A stretch of DNA of 64,000 nucleotides, taken from the NCBI RefSeq assembly GCF_014851565.1, contig NZ_JACVAA010000002.1, forward strand, positions 434,001 through 498,000. Reading direction: 5' to 3'. Both the position numbers and the translations under genes were made by a program. Each line of letters opens with the position of its first letter. Within the stretch, counting starts at the first letter, position 1. The DNA comes from Pseudomonas sp. PDM15 (GTDB taxonomy: Bacteria > Pseudomonadota > Gammaproteobacteria > Pseudomonadales > Pseudomonadaceae). This document shows positions 1-9,230 of this stretch, one piece after another. The notes below the pieces were generated by a model. The model did not search any database and was not told the DNA's origin. It worked only from the letters and a program-made list of their open reading frames with translations.

Positions 1-198
1 CGGCGCCATTAAACAGCCACCCAACGTTTATCGCCATATATCAATGAGTTAGCGCCAAAACGCGGAAGCTAAACATTCTTATTTATATTAATTTTTATAT
101 ATAATTCAACGACTTATATTTGACCAAAAACAACTTACGGCGCAGACTTCTGCACTATCCAGCCGTATTCATTAACACCACTCAGGGCGAGGCGAATC
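1..198 (+). promoter_or_regulatory. AT-rich leader upstream of bfrB
   Basis: No gene is visible here. Bases 70-130 are strikingly AT-rich (runs such as TTATATTAATTTTTATATATAA) in an otherwise GC-rich window. This suits a strong promoter/UP element or a binding region for an MvaT/H-NS-type protein. A GGGCGAGGCG stretch at 186-195 lies just before the bfrB ATG and may act as a weak ribosome binding site. I could not pick out a clear Fur box. Confidence 0.45.
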
Positions 199-669
199 AT
201 GAAAGGCGACAAGAAGGTCATTCAGCATCTGAACAAAATCCTCGGCAATGAGTTGGTGGCGATCAACCAGTACTTCCTGCACGCGCGCATGTACGAAGAC
301 TGGGGCCTGAAGAAACTCGGCGAGCACGAATACAAAGAATCCATCGACGAGATGAAGCATGCGGACAAGCTGATCAAGCGCATCCTCTTCCTCGAAGGCC
401 TGCCCAACCTGCAGGACCTCGGCAAGCTGATGATCGGCGAGAAAACCAAGGAAATGCTGACCTGCGACCTCCGGCTGGAACAATCCGCAGTACCGGACCT
501 GAAGGCCGCCATCGCCTACTGCGAGAGCGTCGGCGACTACGGTACTCGCGAGCTACTGGAAGACATCCTCGAATCCGAGGAAGAGCACATCGACTGGCTG
601 GAAACCCAGCTGGGCCTGATCGACAAGGTCGGCCTGGAGAACTACCTGCAGTCGCAGATGGACGAATGA
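199..669 (+). CDS. bfrB: Bacterioferritin (BfrB type)
   Basis: Haem-containing iron-storage ferritin of the cytoplasm, assembling as a 24-mer that oxidises Fe(II) and stores a ferric core. The 156-residue length is normal for the family. All expected ferroxidase ligands can be counted in the translation: Glu18, Glu51, His54, Glu94, Glu127 and His130. Met52, which ligates the haem shared between two subunits, is present. The N-terminus [19 protein letters not shown] is very close to what I remember of P. aeruginosa BfrB. The gene stands alone, followed by a strong terminator, with no bacterioferritin-associated ferredoxin beside it in this window. Confidence 0.96.
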   Translation: MKGDKKVIQHLNKILGNELVAINQYFLHARMYEDWGLKKLGEHEYKESIDEMKHADKLIKRILFLEGLPNLQDLGKLMIGEKTKEMLTCDLRLEQSAVPDLKAAIAYCESVGDYGTRELLEDILESEEEHIDWLETQLGLIDKVGLENYLQSQMDE

Positions 670-686
670 TCCATCCGTGATGAAAT

Positions 687-712
687 AAGCCCCGCCAGTG
701 CGGGGCTTTTTA
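687..712 (+). terminator. Rho-independent terminator after bfrB
   Basis: AGCCCCGC-CAGT-GCGGGGCT hairpin followed by a T run. It sits exactly between bfrB and the convergent hydrolase gene, whose stop codon begins at 713, and probably serves both. Confidence 0.9.
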
Positions 713-1243
713 CTAGCCGAGAAGCGACTGTAATAGCACCTTTCCCTCTGCCCACTCACCCAAGCCACTGTCGCCATTGATATGGCCGCAGGCACCGACG
801 TTGTGCCAGCGACTTCCCCATCGAGTGGCGGCGCCATGGGCGTGTTCCAGGCTGCTGTAGGGATCGTCGCTGCTGGCCACCACCAGGCTCGGGAAGGCCA
901 GTGGCAGGTCGGGCACCGGCACGAAGCCCTGGATGTTCAGCTCCTTGGCTGGCCCTTCCGGGTCGGGCGGGGCGACCAGCATGGCGGCGCGGATGCGCTG
1001 GCGGGTCTGCGCGGCCCAATGGGCGACCAGGCCACAACCGAGGCTGTGCGCGACCAGCACGGTCTGCGGCCCGCTGGCCGCCACGGCTTGCTCCAGGATC
1101 TCGACCCATTCCGCGCAGACCGGATTCCACCAGTCGCGCTGCTCGACCCGACGAAAACGCGGATCCTGGCGTTGCCACAGGCTCTGCCAGTGCTCGGGAC
1201 CGGAGTCGCCATAGCCGGGGATGATCAGAAAGGTCGTATCCAT
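713..1243 (-). CDS. Alpha/beta hydrolase, RBBP9/YdeN family
   Basis: Small serine hydrolase of 176 residues with the family start MDTTFLIIPGYGDSGPEHW. The nucleophile elbow is VAHSLG (Ser67) and a late CGHINGDSGLGEW carries the catalytic His. Proteins of the RBBP9/YdeN group are cytoplasmic and mostly of unknown substrate. The open frame extends upstream to 1378, but the family N-terminus begins at the Met encoded at 1243, so that start is used. Convergent with bfrB and sharing its terminator. Exact substrate unknown. Confidence 0.88.
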   Translation of the reverse strand: MDTTFLIIPGYGDSGPEHWQSLWQRQDPRFRRVEQRDWWNPVCAEWVEILEQAVAASGPQTVLVAHSLGCGLVAHWAAQTRQRIRAAMLVAPPDPEGPAKELNIQGFVPVPDLPLAFPSLVVASSDDPYSSLEHAHGAATRWGSRWHNVGACGHINGDSGLGEWAEGKVLLQSLLG

Positions 1244-1313
1244 CGCGTTGACTGCCTTGTCGAAAAACCTGCGCACACCATGCAGCAAGCACGGCGCAGG
1301 CTCAAGCGCGGGC

Positions 1314-1760
1314 TCAGCCGGCGCGAGACTGGAAGTAGAACACCCGCCAGCGCCCTTCCCCATCGCGGCGCAGCTCAACCGTCATCAGGCAGGGGCTCTT
1401 CTCGAAACGCAGTTTGACGCTGGGCATTTCCACCTCGTGGCCCGCCAGCCCGCGGCGCAGGCGATTGCCATTGGACTGGGGCGGATGCGGCTGCCCTACC
1501 AGAGGCAGATGCTCCGCCGAACATAGCTGGCGAGCAGCAAAGGGCTGGAACTCCGCCAGGTCGCGCCCCACGAAGCTCTGCCTCTTGAGCGTCAACTCGT
1601 AGGCCTGCTGCAGATGTCCCTCCTGCAGCAGCGTGAGGAACTCGCGGGCCACGCCAGCCGCCGCCGAATGGGCATAAGGCGCCTTCAGCCAGGCATAGCC
1701 GCCCGCCCCTACCGTCAGTAGCGCAACCAATCCGAGCAGCACCGCCGTACGCCGCTTCAT
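1314..1760 (-). CDS. Conserved membrane-anchored protein of unknown function
   Basis: 148 residues with one N-terminal transmembrane segment or uncleaved signal (about residues 5-25, after MKRRTAV), then a periplasmic domain of about 120 residues. The domain looks like small NTF2/DUF4864-like folds: a helix AAGVAREFLTLLQEGHLQQAYEL, then strands ending in GRWRVFYF. That resemblance is pattern inference only. Its ATG overlaps the stop of the upstream membrane gene (ATGA), so the two are translationally coupled. Confidence 0.75.
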   Translation of the reverse strand: MKRRTAVLLGLVALLTVGAGGYAWLKAPYAHSAAAGVAREFLTLLQEGHLQQAYELTLKRQSFVGRDLAEFQPFAARQLCSAEHLPLVGQPHPPQSNGNRLRRGLAGHEVEMPSVKLRFEKSPCLMTVELRRDGEGRWRVFYFQSRAG

Positions 1761-2032
1761 AGATCCACCCCGTCCACGTCACGGAACAGCCGGCCGAGCT
1801 GGCGCAGCAGCCACAGCAGCAGGTTCACCGGCAATTCGACCAGCAGCTCCAGCACATCGAACCAGGGGCTGTCCGCCTGCCGATTGCGCGGCCACAGCCA
1901 ATAGGCCAGCAGGAAGCACAGCGCCATGCCGAGCAGACAGGGCCACAGCGGCCCGCCCGACAGGCCATGCACCAGGCAGGCAATGCCGGCGAGAAACACC
2001 AGCGTCGCCAGGAGCGCGCGCAGCGTCTCCAT
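1757..2032 (-). CDS. Small membrane protein of unknown function
   Basis: 91 residues. Two clear hydrophobic segments (about 7-25 and 30-48) are followed by a cytoplasmic tail containing an amphipathic stretch VELPVNLLLWLLRQLGRLFRD. It overlaps the downstream gene by four bases and ends only seven bases after the DUF4349 lipoprotein gene, so all three are likely one transcript. I recognise no named family. Confidence 0.72.
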   Translation of the reverse strand: METLRALLATLVFLAGIACLVHGLSGGPLWPCLLGMALCFLLAYWLWPRNRQADSPWFDVLELLVELPVNLLLWLLRQLGRLFRDVDGVDL

Positions 2033-2039
2033 CAGCCGA

Positions 2040-2747
2040 TCACTCGCGAATGACGAACAGCTTGACCACGAACCACTCCGCGCCCTTGTACAGGTAGCCC
2101 AACGGCCCGTAGATAGTGGCCGGTTTCGGCGGTACCTGCTGCTCCAGCGAGACCCGGATGGTGGACATCTGGATCTGGTCCTTGAGGACGCGCATGCGCG
2201 CCTCCATCGAGTCGATCTCCGACTGGATGCGATTGAGCTCCGCCTCGATCAGCAGGATGTCCTTGACGTCCTTGGCCTTGGCCAGCAGGTCGCGGAAGCG
2301 GTCGCGCAGGGCCAGGTTGTTCTTCAGGCGGGTTTCCACGTCGACGTACTGTTCGGTGACGTCCTCGCCCTTGACGTGGCGGCGCTGCACGGTGCCGCTG
2401 CGCTCGACGTCACCCAGCGCCTCATTGAAGGCGTCCTTGGGCACGCGGTAGACGAAGCTCTGGCTCTGGCTGCCGTAGTCACTCTTCTCCTCCACATAGC
2501 CGCCGAGGGCGATCATGCGCGCGCTCAGCTGCTCGGCGGACTTGGCGAGGTCGACCACTTCCACGGAAAAGTCGGCGGTCCATACCAGCAGGCGGCCGCT
2601 GGTCTTGCCCTGTGTGGGCGCATAACCGGCATTCACCGGCTCGGCACCTGCGCCGCCGACATCGCCGCCCTTTGAGGAGCAGCCCATCAGCAGGCTCAGG
2701 CAGACAGTCAGGGCAATGGCGCCCCAACGGCAGAAAAACGTGTTCAT
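2040..2747 (-). CDS. DUF4349 lipoprotein
   Basis: 235 residues with a lipoprotein signal: lipobox LLMGC, mature Cys followed by SSKGGD. The body has the DUF4349 layout: a beta strand region (LVWTADFSVEV), the motif GGYVEEK, then a long helical coiled-coil hairpin (about residues 125-175: LRDRFRDLLAKAKDVKDI, ELNRIQSEIDSMEARM), and a C-terminal hydrophobic segment near GPLGYLYKGAEWFVVKLFV. Predicted cell-envelope protein; function unknown. Start at 2747 chosen because it gives a compact signal peptide and has GAGGA upstream; an in-frame ATG lies seven codons earlier. Confidence 0.85.
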   Translation of the reverse strand: MNTFFCRWGAIALTVCLSLLMGCSSKGGDVGGAGAEPVNAGYAPTQGKTSGRLLVWTADFSVEVVDLAKSAEQLSARMIALGGYVEEKSDYGSQSQSFVYRVPKDAFNEALGDVERSGTVQRRHVKGEDVTEQYVDVETRLKNNLALRDRFRDLLAKAKDVKDILLIEAELNRIQSEIDSMEARMRVLKDQIQMSTIRVSLEQQVPPKPATIYGPLGYLYKGAEWFVVKLFVIRE

Positions 2748-2848
2748 CCTTGAGAGTCCTCGGTTCATCCATGCGAATGGGCGGCGATCATACAGTCGCC
2801 CATAAAAAAGGGCAGCCCGAAGGCTGCCCAGTCACACGGAGATATTGC

Positions 2849-4507
2849 TCAGTGAGCCGAGGCACCGCTGGCGCCGAGGCCGGTCTGCGAGCGCACGAAC
2901 TGCGGGTAGAAGCGTGCACGCTCCTCGTCTGCAGCGCTGGACTTGTCGGTGATGGAGAAGAACCAGATACCGATGAAGGCCACGGCGATGGAGAACAGCG
3001 CCGGATACTCATAGGGGTAGATCGGCGCGGCATTGCCGAGGATCTGCACCCAGATGGTCGGGCCGAGGATCATCAGGCCCACCGCGGTGATCAGGCCCAG
3101 CCAGCCGCCGATCATGGCGCCACGGGTGGTCAGCTTCTTCCAGTACATGGAGAGGATCAGCACCGGGAAGTTGCAGCTCGCCGCGATGGAGAAGGCCAGG
3201 CCGACCATGAAGGCGATGTTCTGCTTCTCGAAGGCGATGCCCAGGCCGATGGCCAGCACACCGAGGATCACGGTGGTGATCTTCGACACGCGCAGCTCAT
3301 CCTTCTCGTTGGCCTTGCCCTTCTTGATCACGCTGGCATACAGGTCGTGGGACACCGCCGAGGCGCCGGACAGGGTCAGGCCGGCAACCACGGCGAGGAT
3401 GGTGGCGAAGGCCACGGCCGAGATGAAGCCGAGGAACAGGCTGCCACCCACGGCATTGGCCAGGTGCACCGCCGCCATGTTGTTGCCGCCGATCAGCAGG
3501 CCGGAGGCGTCCTTGAAGTCCGGGTTGGTGCCGACCAGCAGGATCGCGCCGAAGCCGATGATGAAGGTCAGGATGTAGAAGTAGCCGATGAAGCCGGTGG
3601 CATAAAATACCGATTTGCGGGCTTCCTTGGCGTCCGAGACGGTGAAGAAGCGCATCAGGATGTGCGGCAGGCCGGCGGTACCGAACATCAGCGCCAGGCC
3701 CAGGGAGATCGCCGAGATCGGGTCCTTCACCAGGCCGCCGGGGCTCATGATCGCCTCGCCTTTCGGGTGAGCCTTGACTGCCTCACTGAACAGGGTGCCG
3801 AAGTCGAAGCCGACGTGCTTCATCACCATCAGCGCCATGAACGAGGCGCCGGACAGCAGCAGCACCGCCTTGATGATCTGTACCCAGGTGGTGGCCAGCA
3901 TGCCGCCGAACAGCACGTAGCAGACCATCAGGATGCCGACCAACACGACCGCCACGTGGTAGTCGAGGCCGAACAGCAGCTCGATCAGCTTGCCGGCGCC
4001 GACCATCTGCGCGATCAGGTAGAAGGCCACCACCACCAGCGAACCGCAGGCGGACAGGGTGCGGATTTCCTTCTGCTTGAGACGGAACGAGGCAACGTCG
4101 GCAAAGGTGTACTTGCCCAGGTTGCGCAGGCGCTCGGCGATCAGGAACAGGATGATCGGCCAGCCGACCAGAAAGCCGATCGAGTAGATCAGGCCGTCGT
4201 AGCCGGAGGCGAATACCAGGGCGGAAATACCCAGGAAGGACGCCGCCGACATGTAGTCACCGGCAATCGCCAGGCCGTTCTGGAAGCCGGTGATGCCGCC
4301 ACCGGCGGTGTAGAAGTCGGCCGCCGACTTGCTGCGCTTGGAGGCCCAGTAGGTGATGTAGAGGGTGAAGCCGACGAAGGCGACGAACATGACGATGGCC
4401 GCCATGTTCAGCGGCTGACGCTGCACCTCGCCTTCGAGGGCGCCGGCGGCCCACAAGGCCGGGGCGGCGACCATCAGGCCGATGGCGGTGAGGAGACGCG
4501 CGATCAT
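2849..4507 (-). CDS. actP: Cation/acetate symporter ActP
   Basis: Sodium:solute symporter family permease of 552 residues, near the usual length of ActP. An N-terminal signal-like segment is followed by about 13 transmembrane helices. The SSS hallmarks are readable: [18 protein letters not shown], and [18 protein letters not shown] in the middle. It imports acetate and other short monocarboxylates. Its ATG overlaps the yjcH stop (ATGA at 4504-4507), the standard yjcH-actP coupling. acs, often upstream in enterics, is not adjacent here. In P. aeruginosa this pair is PA3235-PA3234. Confidence 0.95.
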   Translation of the reverse strand: MIARLLTAIGLMVAAPALWAAGALEGEVQRQPLNMAAIVMFVAFVGFTLYITYWASKRSKSAADFYTAGGGITGFQNGLAIAGDYMSAASFLGISALVFASGYDGLIYSIGFLVGWPIILFLIAERLRNLGKYTFADVASFRLKQKEIRTLSACGSLVVVAFYLIAQMVGAGKLIELLFGLDYHVAVVLVGILMVCYVLFGGMLATTWVQIIKAVLLLSGASFMALMVMKHVGFDFGTLFSEAVKAHPKGEAIMSPGGLVKDPISAISLGLALMFGTAGLPHILMRFFTVSDAKEARKSVFYATGFIGYFYILTFIIGFGAILLVGTNPDFKDASGLLIGGNNMAAVHLANAVGGSLFLGFISAVAFATILAVVAGLTLSGASAVSHDLYASVIKKGKANEKDELRVSKITTVILGVLAIGLGIAFEKQNIAFMVGLAFSIAASCNFPVLILSMYWKKLTTRGAMIGGWLGLITAVGLMILGPTIWVQILGNAAPIYPYEYPALFSIAVAFIGIWFFSITDKSSAADEERARFYPQFVRSQTGLGASGASAH

Positions 4508-4815
4508 TTCTGCACCTCGTCCAGGATTTCCTGGGTCATGCGGTCGAATTCGCCGTTGGCGCGCTTGACGTAGATGCCGGTCAGCACGAAGGCCGAGAGG
4601 ATCAGGCCGACACCCAGCGGAATGCCCAGGGTCATCGGCGAGTCGTCACTGATGCGGGTGCCGAGTAATTGCGGATCGAAGGCGATCAGCAGGATGAAGG
4701 CCACATAGAGGCCGAGCATGATGGCGGAGAGAGTCCAGGCGAAGCGGTCGCGGGTGGCGACCAGCTCCTGGAAGCGCGGACTCTGCTCGATCCGCTTGTA
4801 GACGCTGTCGTTCAT
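4504..4815 (-). CDS. yjcH: DUF485 inner-membrane protein YjcH
   Basis: 103 residues with two transmembrane helices and the DUF485 signature ([23 protein letters not shown] near the start; [24 protein letters not shown] later). Always found with actP and thought to support the symporter, though its role is unproved. A clear GGAGGA precedes the ATG at 4815; the longer open frame to 4836 has no equivalent site. Confidence 0.93.
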   Translation of the reverse strand: MNDSVYKRIEQSPRFQELVATRDRFAWTLSAIMLGLYVAFILLIAFDPQLLGTRISDDSPMTLGIPLGVGLILSAFVLTGIYVKRANGEFDRMTQEILDEVQK

Positions 4816-5028
4816 TGTTGTTGTCCTCCACAGCACGAGTTACTGGTGAGGCCACTCTGCGAGCGACTGGCGAGGCGAGACAGACGACCTTAGTCGTAAC
4901 CTCCGACCGTTTGCGACCAAAGTCTTAGCACCGCCGCGACACGCTTGGCATTTGGTACGAACGTCTATACTCACGGCTTCCCAAGCCTGTAGTTTCCTCC
5001 TTGCACCCTGTCCGTGAGGTCGCCTGCT
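4816..5028. promoter_or_regulatory. Divergent control region of yjcH-actP and the MHYT-GGDEF-EAL gene
   Basis: Holds no gene. On the + strand, TTGGCA (4945-4950) and TATACT (4966-4971), 15 bases apart, form a plausible sigma-70 promoter for the gene starting at 5029. A perfect palindrome ACGAC-CTTA-GTCGT (4884-4897) lies about 70 bases upstream of the yjcH ATG, and related GACC…GTC motifs follow at 4901-4923. This is a candidate operator for the acetate-responsive regulator (CrbR/ErdR type); the assignment is inference. Confidence 0.5.
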
Positions 5029-7254
5029 ATGGATTGGCTAGGTCTGCGTTTTCTTACCAGCAAGCCCGAAGGGGCACAGATTCTGCTCGACTGCAGCCAC
5101 ACCCCATCGCTGGTGGTGCTGGCCTATCTGCTCGCCTGCGTCGCCGGCTACGCCACGCTCAGCTTCGCCGAACGGGCCGGCCATGCCGAACGCGCCGAGG
5201 CGCGGCGCAACTGGTGCGCGGTGGGCGCCCTAAGCCTGGGCGGCGGCGTGGGGGGTATGCACTTCATTGCCATGCTCGCCTTCCAGGCGCCGGTTACAGT
5301 GCGCTACGACCTGCCGACCACGGTGTTCTCCCTGCTCATCGTGATCCTCGCCGCCCTGCTGGCCATGCCCGGCCTGGCCAAGGACCAGCCCAGCCTGCGC
5401 CAGCGCCTGCAGGCGGCGCTGTGCATCGGCTTCGGTATCGGTCTGATGCACTACAGCGGCATGGCCGCCATGCGCTCGGAGGCGCAGCTGTACTACCGTC
5501 CGGGACTGTTCGCCCTGTCCCTGGTGATTGCCGTGGTCGCCAGCCTGGCGGCTCTGCAGCTGTCGCTGTTCTTCCGCGGCCGCGAGGGCTTCCTCCATCA
5601 GCTGCTGCGCATCATCGCCAGCCTGGTGATGGGTGGCGCCATCGTCTCCATGCACTTCACCGGCATGTGGGCCCTGGAGATGGTCGTACCACTGGGCACG
5701 CCGCTGCAGTTGCAGAGCCCGGCCAATGCCCTGCAGCTAGGCCTGAGCATCGCCCTGATCGCCCTCCTCGCCATCGGTGGCGGACTCGGCGCGGCCTGGG
5801 CCGACCGCAAGCTGCAGCGCAAGGAACACGACCTGCTGCGGGTCAACTCGCTGCTCAGCCAGCTCAACCAGGCCCGGGCCTCGCTGCAACAGGCCGCCCA
5901 TTACGACCCACTGACCAACCTGCTCAACCGCCGCTCGTTCAACGAAGTGTTCGCCGAGAAACTGAGCAGCCATGCCGCTCAGGGCAAGGCCCTGGCGCTG
6001 ATGTTCCTGGATATCGACCACTTCAAGCGGATCAATGACAGCCTCGGCCACGACGCCGGCGACCAGTTGCTCAAGGAAGTGGCCGAGCGCATCCGCCACA
6101 CCGTGCGCGACCAGGACGTGATGGCGCGCTTCGGCGGCGACGAATTCTGCATCCTGGTCAGCCTCAGCAATATCGAGGAGGCCCGCGCCCTGGCGCGGCG
6201 GATCATGGCGCGGATGAAGAAGCCGATCACCCTGGCCCGCCGGCATATGGTGATGACCACCAGCGTCGGTATCGCCATTTACCCGCGCGACGGCGAGACC
6301 TGCGAGGAACTGCTCAAGCACGCCGACCTGGCCCTCTACCAATCCAAGGGCAGCGGCCGCAACGCCGTGCACTTCTTCAGCGAGCACCTGCGCAACAAGG
6401 CGAGCATGGAGCTGGAGTTGGAAGAAGAGTTGCGCCAGGCGCTGAAGAAGGACCGCGGCCTGCTGCTGCACTATCAACCGATCCTCGACCTCGGCAGCGG
6501 GCGCGTCGGCAAACTGGAGGCCCTGGTGCGTTGGGAACATCCGCGCCTGGGCCTGCTCAGCCCCGACCGCTTCATCGGCATCGCCGAGGCCAACGGCTTC
6601 ATCGGCGAACTGGATGCCTGGGTACTGCGCCGCGCCTGCCAGGACCTGCGCCAGCTCAGCCAGAAACATGCGCACCACGACCTGCGCGTGGCGGTGAACT
6701 GCTCGGCGCTCAACCTCAGCCACGACGACCTGCCGGACGAAGTGGCGCGCGCCCTGAAAGCCTCCGGCCTGCGCGCCCAGCGCCTGGAGCTGGAGGTGAC
6801 CGAGAACGCCCTGATGAGCAACGTCAACCAGGCCCTCACCCTACTGCAGCGCATCCGCGACCTGGGCGTCGGCATCTCCATTGACGATTTCGGCACCGGC
6901 TACTCGTCGCTCGCCTACCTCAAGCGCCTGCCCCTGGACACCCTGAAGGTCGACCGCTCGTTCATGCTCGAACTGCCCAGCGCCAATGCCGACCGGCAGA
7001 TCGTCCAGGCCATCGTCGGCATGGCCCACACCCTCAACCTTCAGGTAGTCGCCGAAGGCGTGGAGAACGCCGAGCAGCTGACCTTCCTGCGCCAGCTGGG
7101 TTGCGACTATATCCAAGGCTATCTGCTCAGCAAGCCGCGGCCCCTGGAAAGCCTGGCGCAGTTTCTGACCGACTTCGAAACCGGCCGGGCCGGCACCGAG
7201 GTGCTGCCGGTCGAGGAGCGCGCGGAGAAAATCGATCTGCTTAAATCGATATAG
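5029..7254 (+). CDS. MHYT-GGDEF-EAL cyclic-di-GMP protein (MucR/NbdA-like)
   Basis: Membrane-bound cyclic-di-GMP turnover protein of 741 residues. The N-terminal MHYT sensor has about seven transmembrane helices and three repeats of the signature (GGMHFIAM at 76, GLMHYSGM, VSMHFTGM), thought to bind copper and sense a diatomic gas. The GGDEF domain has an intact RFGGDEF (369-373). The EAL domain has intact EALVRW (497-499) and DDFGTGYSSLAYL, so both activities could be real. NbdA has a degenerate GGDEF (AGDEF), so this protein is closer to MucR in that respect. Start: ATG at 5029 with GAGGT eight bases upstream; a GTG at 5014 is an alternative. Confidence 0.93.
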   Translation: MDWLGLRFLTSKPEGAQILLDCSHTPSLVVLAYLLACVAGYATLSFAERAGHAERAEARRNWCAVGALSLGGGVGGMHFIAMLAFQAPVTVRYDLPTTVFSLLIVILAALLAMPGLAKDQPSLRQRLQAALCIGFGIGLMHYSGMAAMRSEAQLYYRPGLFALSLVIAVVASLAALQLSLFFRGREGFLHQLLRIIASLVMGGAIVSMHFTGMWALEMVVPLGTPLQLQSPANALQLGLSIALIALLAIGGGLGAAWADRKLQRKEHDLLRVNSLLSQLNQARASLQQAAHYDPLTNLLNRRSFNEVFAEKLSSHAAQGKALALMFLDIDHFKRINDSLGHDAGDQLLKEVAERIRHTVRDQDVMARFGGDEFCILVSLSNIEEARALARRIMARMKKPITLARRHMVMTTSVGIAIYPRDGETCEELLKHADLALYQSKGSGRNAVHFFSEHLRNKASMELELEEELRQALKKDRGLLLHYQPILDLGSGRVGKLEALVRWEHPRLGLLSPDRFIGIAEANGFIGELDAWVLRRACQDLRQLSQKHAHHDLRVAVNCSALNLSHDDLPDEVARALKASGLRAQRLELEVTENALMSNVNQALTLLQRIRDLGVGISIDDFGTGYSSLAYLKRLPLDTLKVDRSFMLELPSANADRQIVQAIVGMAHTLNLQVVAEGVENAEQLTFLRQLGCDYIQGYLLSKPRPLESLAQFLTDFETGRAGTEVLPVEERAEKIDLLKSI

Positions 7255-7355
7255 CTTGACTATCAAGACCATGGGCAAGGCCGATTTCCCTGCGTCGGCA
7301 GCCACCGCTAAGGTTCACCTCAACAAAGAACAATTCTCATTCATCGAGGTGCGCC

Positions 7356-7580
7356 ATGCTCAAGACAGTGACCTTCACCCTCATGCACTTCTGCATCGCC
7401 TTCAGCGTGGCCTACGCACTGACCGGCAGCGTCACGGTGGGCGGGCTGGTGGCGGTGGTCGAGCCGCTGTGCAACTCGGTGGGCTTCTACTTCCACGAGA
7501 AGTTCTGGCAGCGCTTCGAGAAGCCGGGCCAATCGCGCGATGCGATTCCCAAGCACGCCTGGTTGCATCATCACGCCTGA
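7356..7580 (+). CDS. DUF2061 membrane protein
   Basis: 74 residues with two transmembrane segments: TVTFTLMHFCIAFSVAYALTG and a second spanning GGLVAVVEPLCNSVGFYFHE. The motif EPLCNSVGFYFHEKFW is typical of DUF2061 (chloramphenicol-sensitive/predicted membrane family). Function unknown. GAGGT at 7346-7350 supports the ATG. Single gene between two unrelated genes. Confidence 0.85.
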   Translation: MLKTVTFTLMHFCIAFSVAYALTGSVTVGGLVAVVEPLCNSVGFYFHEKFWQRFEKPGQSRDAIPKHAWLHHHA

Positions 7581-7662
7581 CACCACATTGCGCCCGAACT
7601 GTCCGCGGGCGTCCGGCTTCCGCTAAGATGCGCGGCTTTGCCACCTCGCAGCAGCAGCCGAC

Positions 7663-9216
7663 ATGACCTCCAGCCCACGCGCCACTCTCCTGCCCTACCT
7701 GTTCGCCCTTCTGCTCGCCCTCGCGGCTCTCGGCGCCGCCTGGTACGGAGTCGGCCGCCCCGTGCAGCTGGCCGATGCCGCTACCCCGACGCACAAGCTG
7801 CAGTGCGCCTCCTACACACCGTTCGGCAAAGACCAGTCGCCCTTCGACCAGCCGCTGCAGATCCGCCGCGAACAGGTGGAAATCGACTTCGCACAACTGG
7901 CCACGCGCTTCGAGTGCGTGCGTACCTACTCGCAGATCGGCCTGGAGGCGCTGCCCGAACTGGCCCGCAAGCATGGCCTGAAACTGCTGGCCGGCGCTTG
8001 GGTGAGCAGCAACCCGGTGGACACCGAGCTGGAAATCAAGGCACTGATCGCCAACGCCAAGGCCAACCCAGACGTGATCCAGGCCGTGATCGTCGGCAAC
8101 GAGGCCCTGCTGCGCAAGGAAGTCACCGGCGGCCAACTGGTCAAGCTGATCGAGCGGGTCAAGGCCGAGGTCGAGCAACCGGTGACCTACGCCGACGTCT
8201 GGGAGTTCTGGCTGCAGTACCCGGAAGTAGCGCCGGCGGTGGACTTCATCACCATCCACCTGCTGCCCTACTGGGAAGACGATCCCACCGGCATCGACGC
8301 CGCGCTGACCCAGGTCGCCAGTGTGCGCCGCACCTTCGGCAACGCCTACGCGCCCAAGGACATCCTGATCGGCGAGACCGGCTGGCCCAGCGAGGGCCGC
8401 CAGCGCGAGACGGCGCTGCCGAGCCGGGTCAACGAGGCGCTGTTCATCCGTGGCTTCGTCAAGCTGGCCGAGGAAAACAACTGGCACTACAACCTGATCG
8501 AGGCCTTCGACCAGCCCTGGAAACGCGACAGCGAAGGCGCCGTCGGTGGCTACTGGGGCTTGTTCGACGCAGACCGCCAGGACAAGGGCATTCTCGCCGG
8601 CCCGGTATCCAACCTGCCGCACTGGCCGCTGTGGCTGGGCGCCAGTGGCCTGCTGCTGCTCGCCGCGCTGATTCTTGCTGGTCGCCCGACATCCACCCGC
8701 GCCGCCCTGCTGCTGCCGCTTACCGCCGCCTTCGGTGCCGCCTGCGCCTTGGGCTGGAGCGAACTGGCGCTGATCACCAGCCGCTACTGGAGCGAGTGGC
8801 TGTGGGCCGCCGCCCTGCTCGGCCTCAACCTGCTGGTGCTGGCCCATGCTGTGCTGGCCCTGTCGGCACGCGGCGGCTGGCGCGAACGCGCCTTTGCCTG
8901 GCTTGAGGCTCGCGGCGGCTGGTGGCTGGCCGCGGCCGGGTTCGCCGGTGCGGTGCTGATGCTCGGCCTGGTATTCGATTCGCGCTACCGCAGCTTCCCC
9001 AGCCTGGCCCTGCTGCTGCCGGCACTGGCCTATCTGTGCCGCCCGGTACGTGCGCCGCGCCGCGAGATCGCCCTGCTGACCATCATCGTCGGCGCCGGCA
9101 TCGCCCCGCAGCTGTATCAGGAAGGTCTGCACAACCTGCAGGCCATCGGCTGGGCGCTGACCAGCACGCTGCTGGTTGGCGCCCTGTGGCGCAGCCTGCG
9201 CCTGTCGCGCGGCTGA
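7663..9216 (+). CDS. Glycoside hydrolase family 17-like membrane protein
   Basis: 517 residues. An N-terminal membrane anchor (about 8-27) is followed by a GH17 beta/alpha barrel (about 40-310) and then about six to eight transmembrane helices (about 325-510). The two GH17 catalytic glutamates are visible: VGNEALLR (Glu147, acid/base) and IGETGWPSEG (Glu238, nucleophile). In proteobacteria such proteins act with NdvB-type glycosyltransferases in making or remodelling periplasmic beta-1,3(1,6)-glucans, as transglucosylases. No NdvB/GT2 gene lies beside it here, so the partner must be elsewhere or absent. Followed after 14 bases by a small lipoprotein gene. Confidence 0.85.
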   Translation: MTSSPRATLLPYLFALLLALAALGAAWYGVGRPVQLADAATPTHKLQCASYTPFGKDQSPFDQPLQIRREQVEIDFAQLATRFECVRTYSQIGLEALPELARKHGLKLLAGAWVSSNPVDTELEIKALIANAKANPDVIQAVIVGNEALLRKEVTGGQLVKLIERVKAEVEQPVTYADVWEFWLQYPEVAPAVDFITIHLLPYWEDDPTGIDAALTQVASVRRTFGNAYAPKDILIGETGWPSEGRQRETALPSRVNEALFIRGFVKLAEENNWHYNLIEAFDQPWKRDSEGAVGGYWGLFDADRQDKGILAGPVSNLPHWPLWLGASGLLLLAALILAGRPTSTRAALLLPLTAAFGAACALGWSELALITSRYWSEWLWAAALLGLNLLVLAHAVLALSARGGWRERAFAWLEARGGWWLAAAGFAGAVLMLGLVFDSRYRSFPSLALLLPALAYLCRPVRAPRREIALLTIIVGAGIAPQLYQEGLHNLQAIGWALTSTLLVGALWRSLRLSRG

Positions 9217-9230
9217 AGGACGGGGCAAGG

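Noticed and set aside
2612..4573. Long + strand frame (653 codons) opposite actP
   Set aside because: Translation is His/Gln/Asp/Arg-rich without a recognisable fold, and it is the exact antisense of the well-supported actP and yjcH; a GC-codon shadow.
7432..9228. 598-codon minus-strand frame opposite the GH17 gene
   Set aside because: Low-complexity Gln/Ala/Arg sequence; GH17 catalytic motifs are on the + strand.
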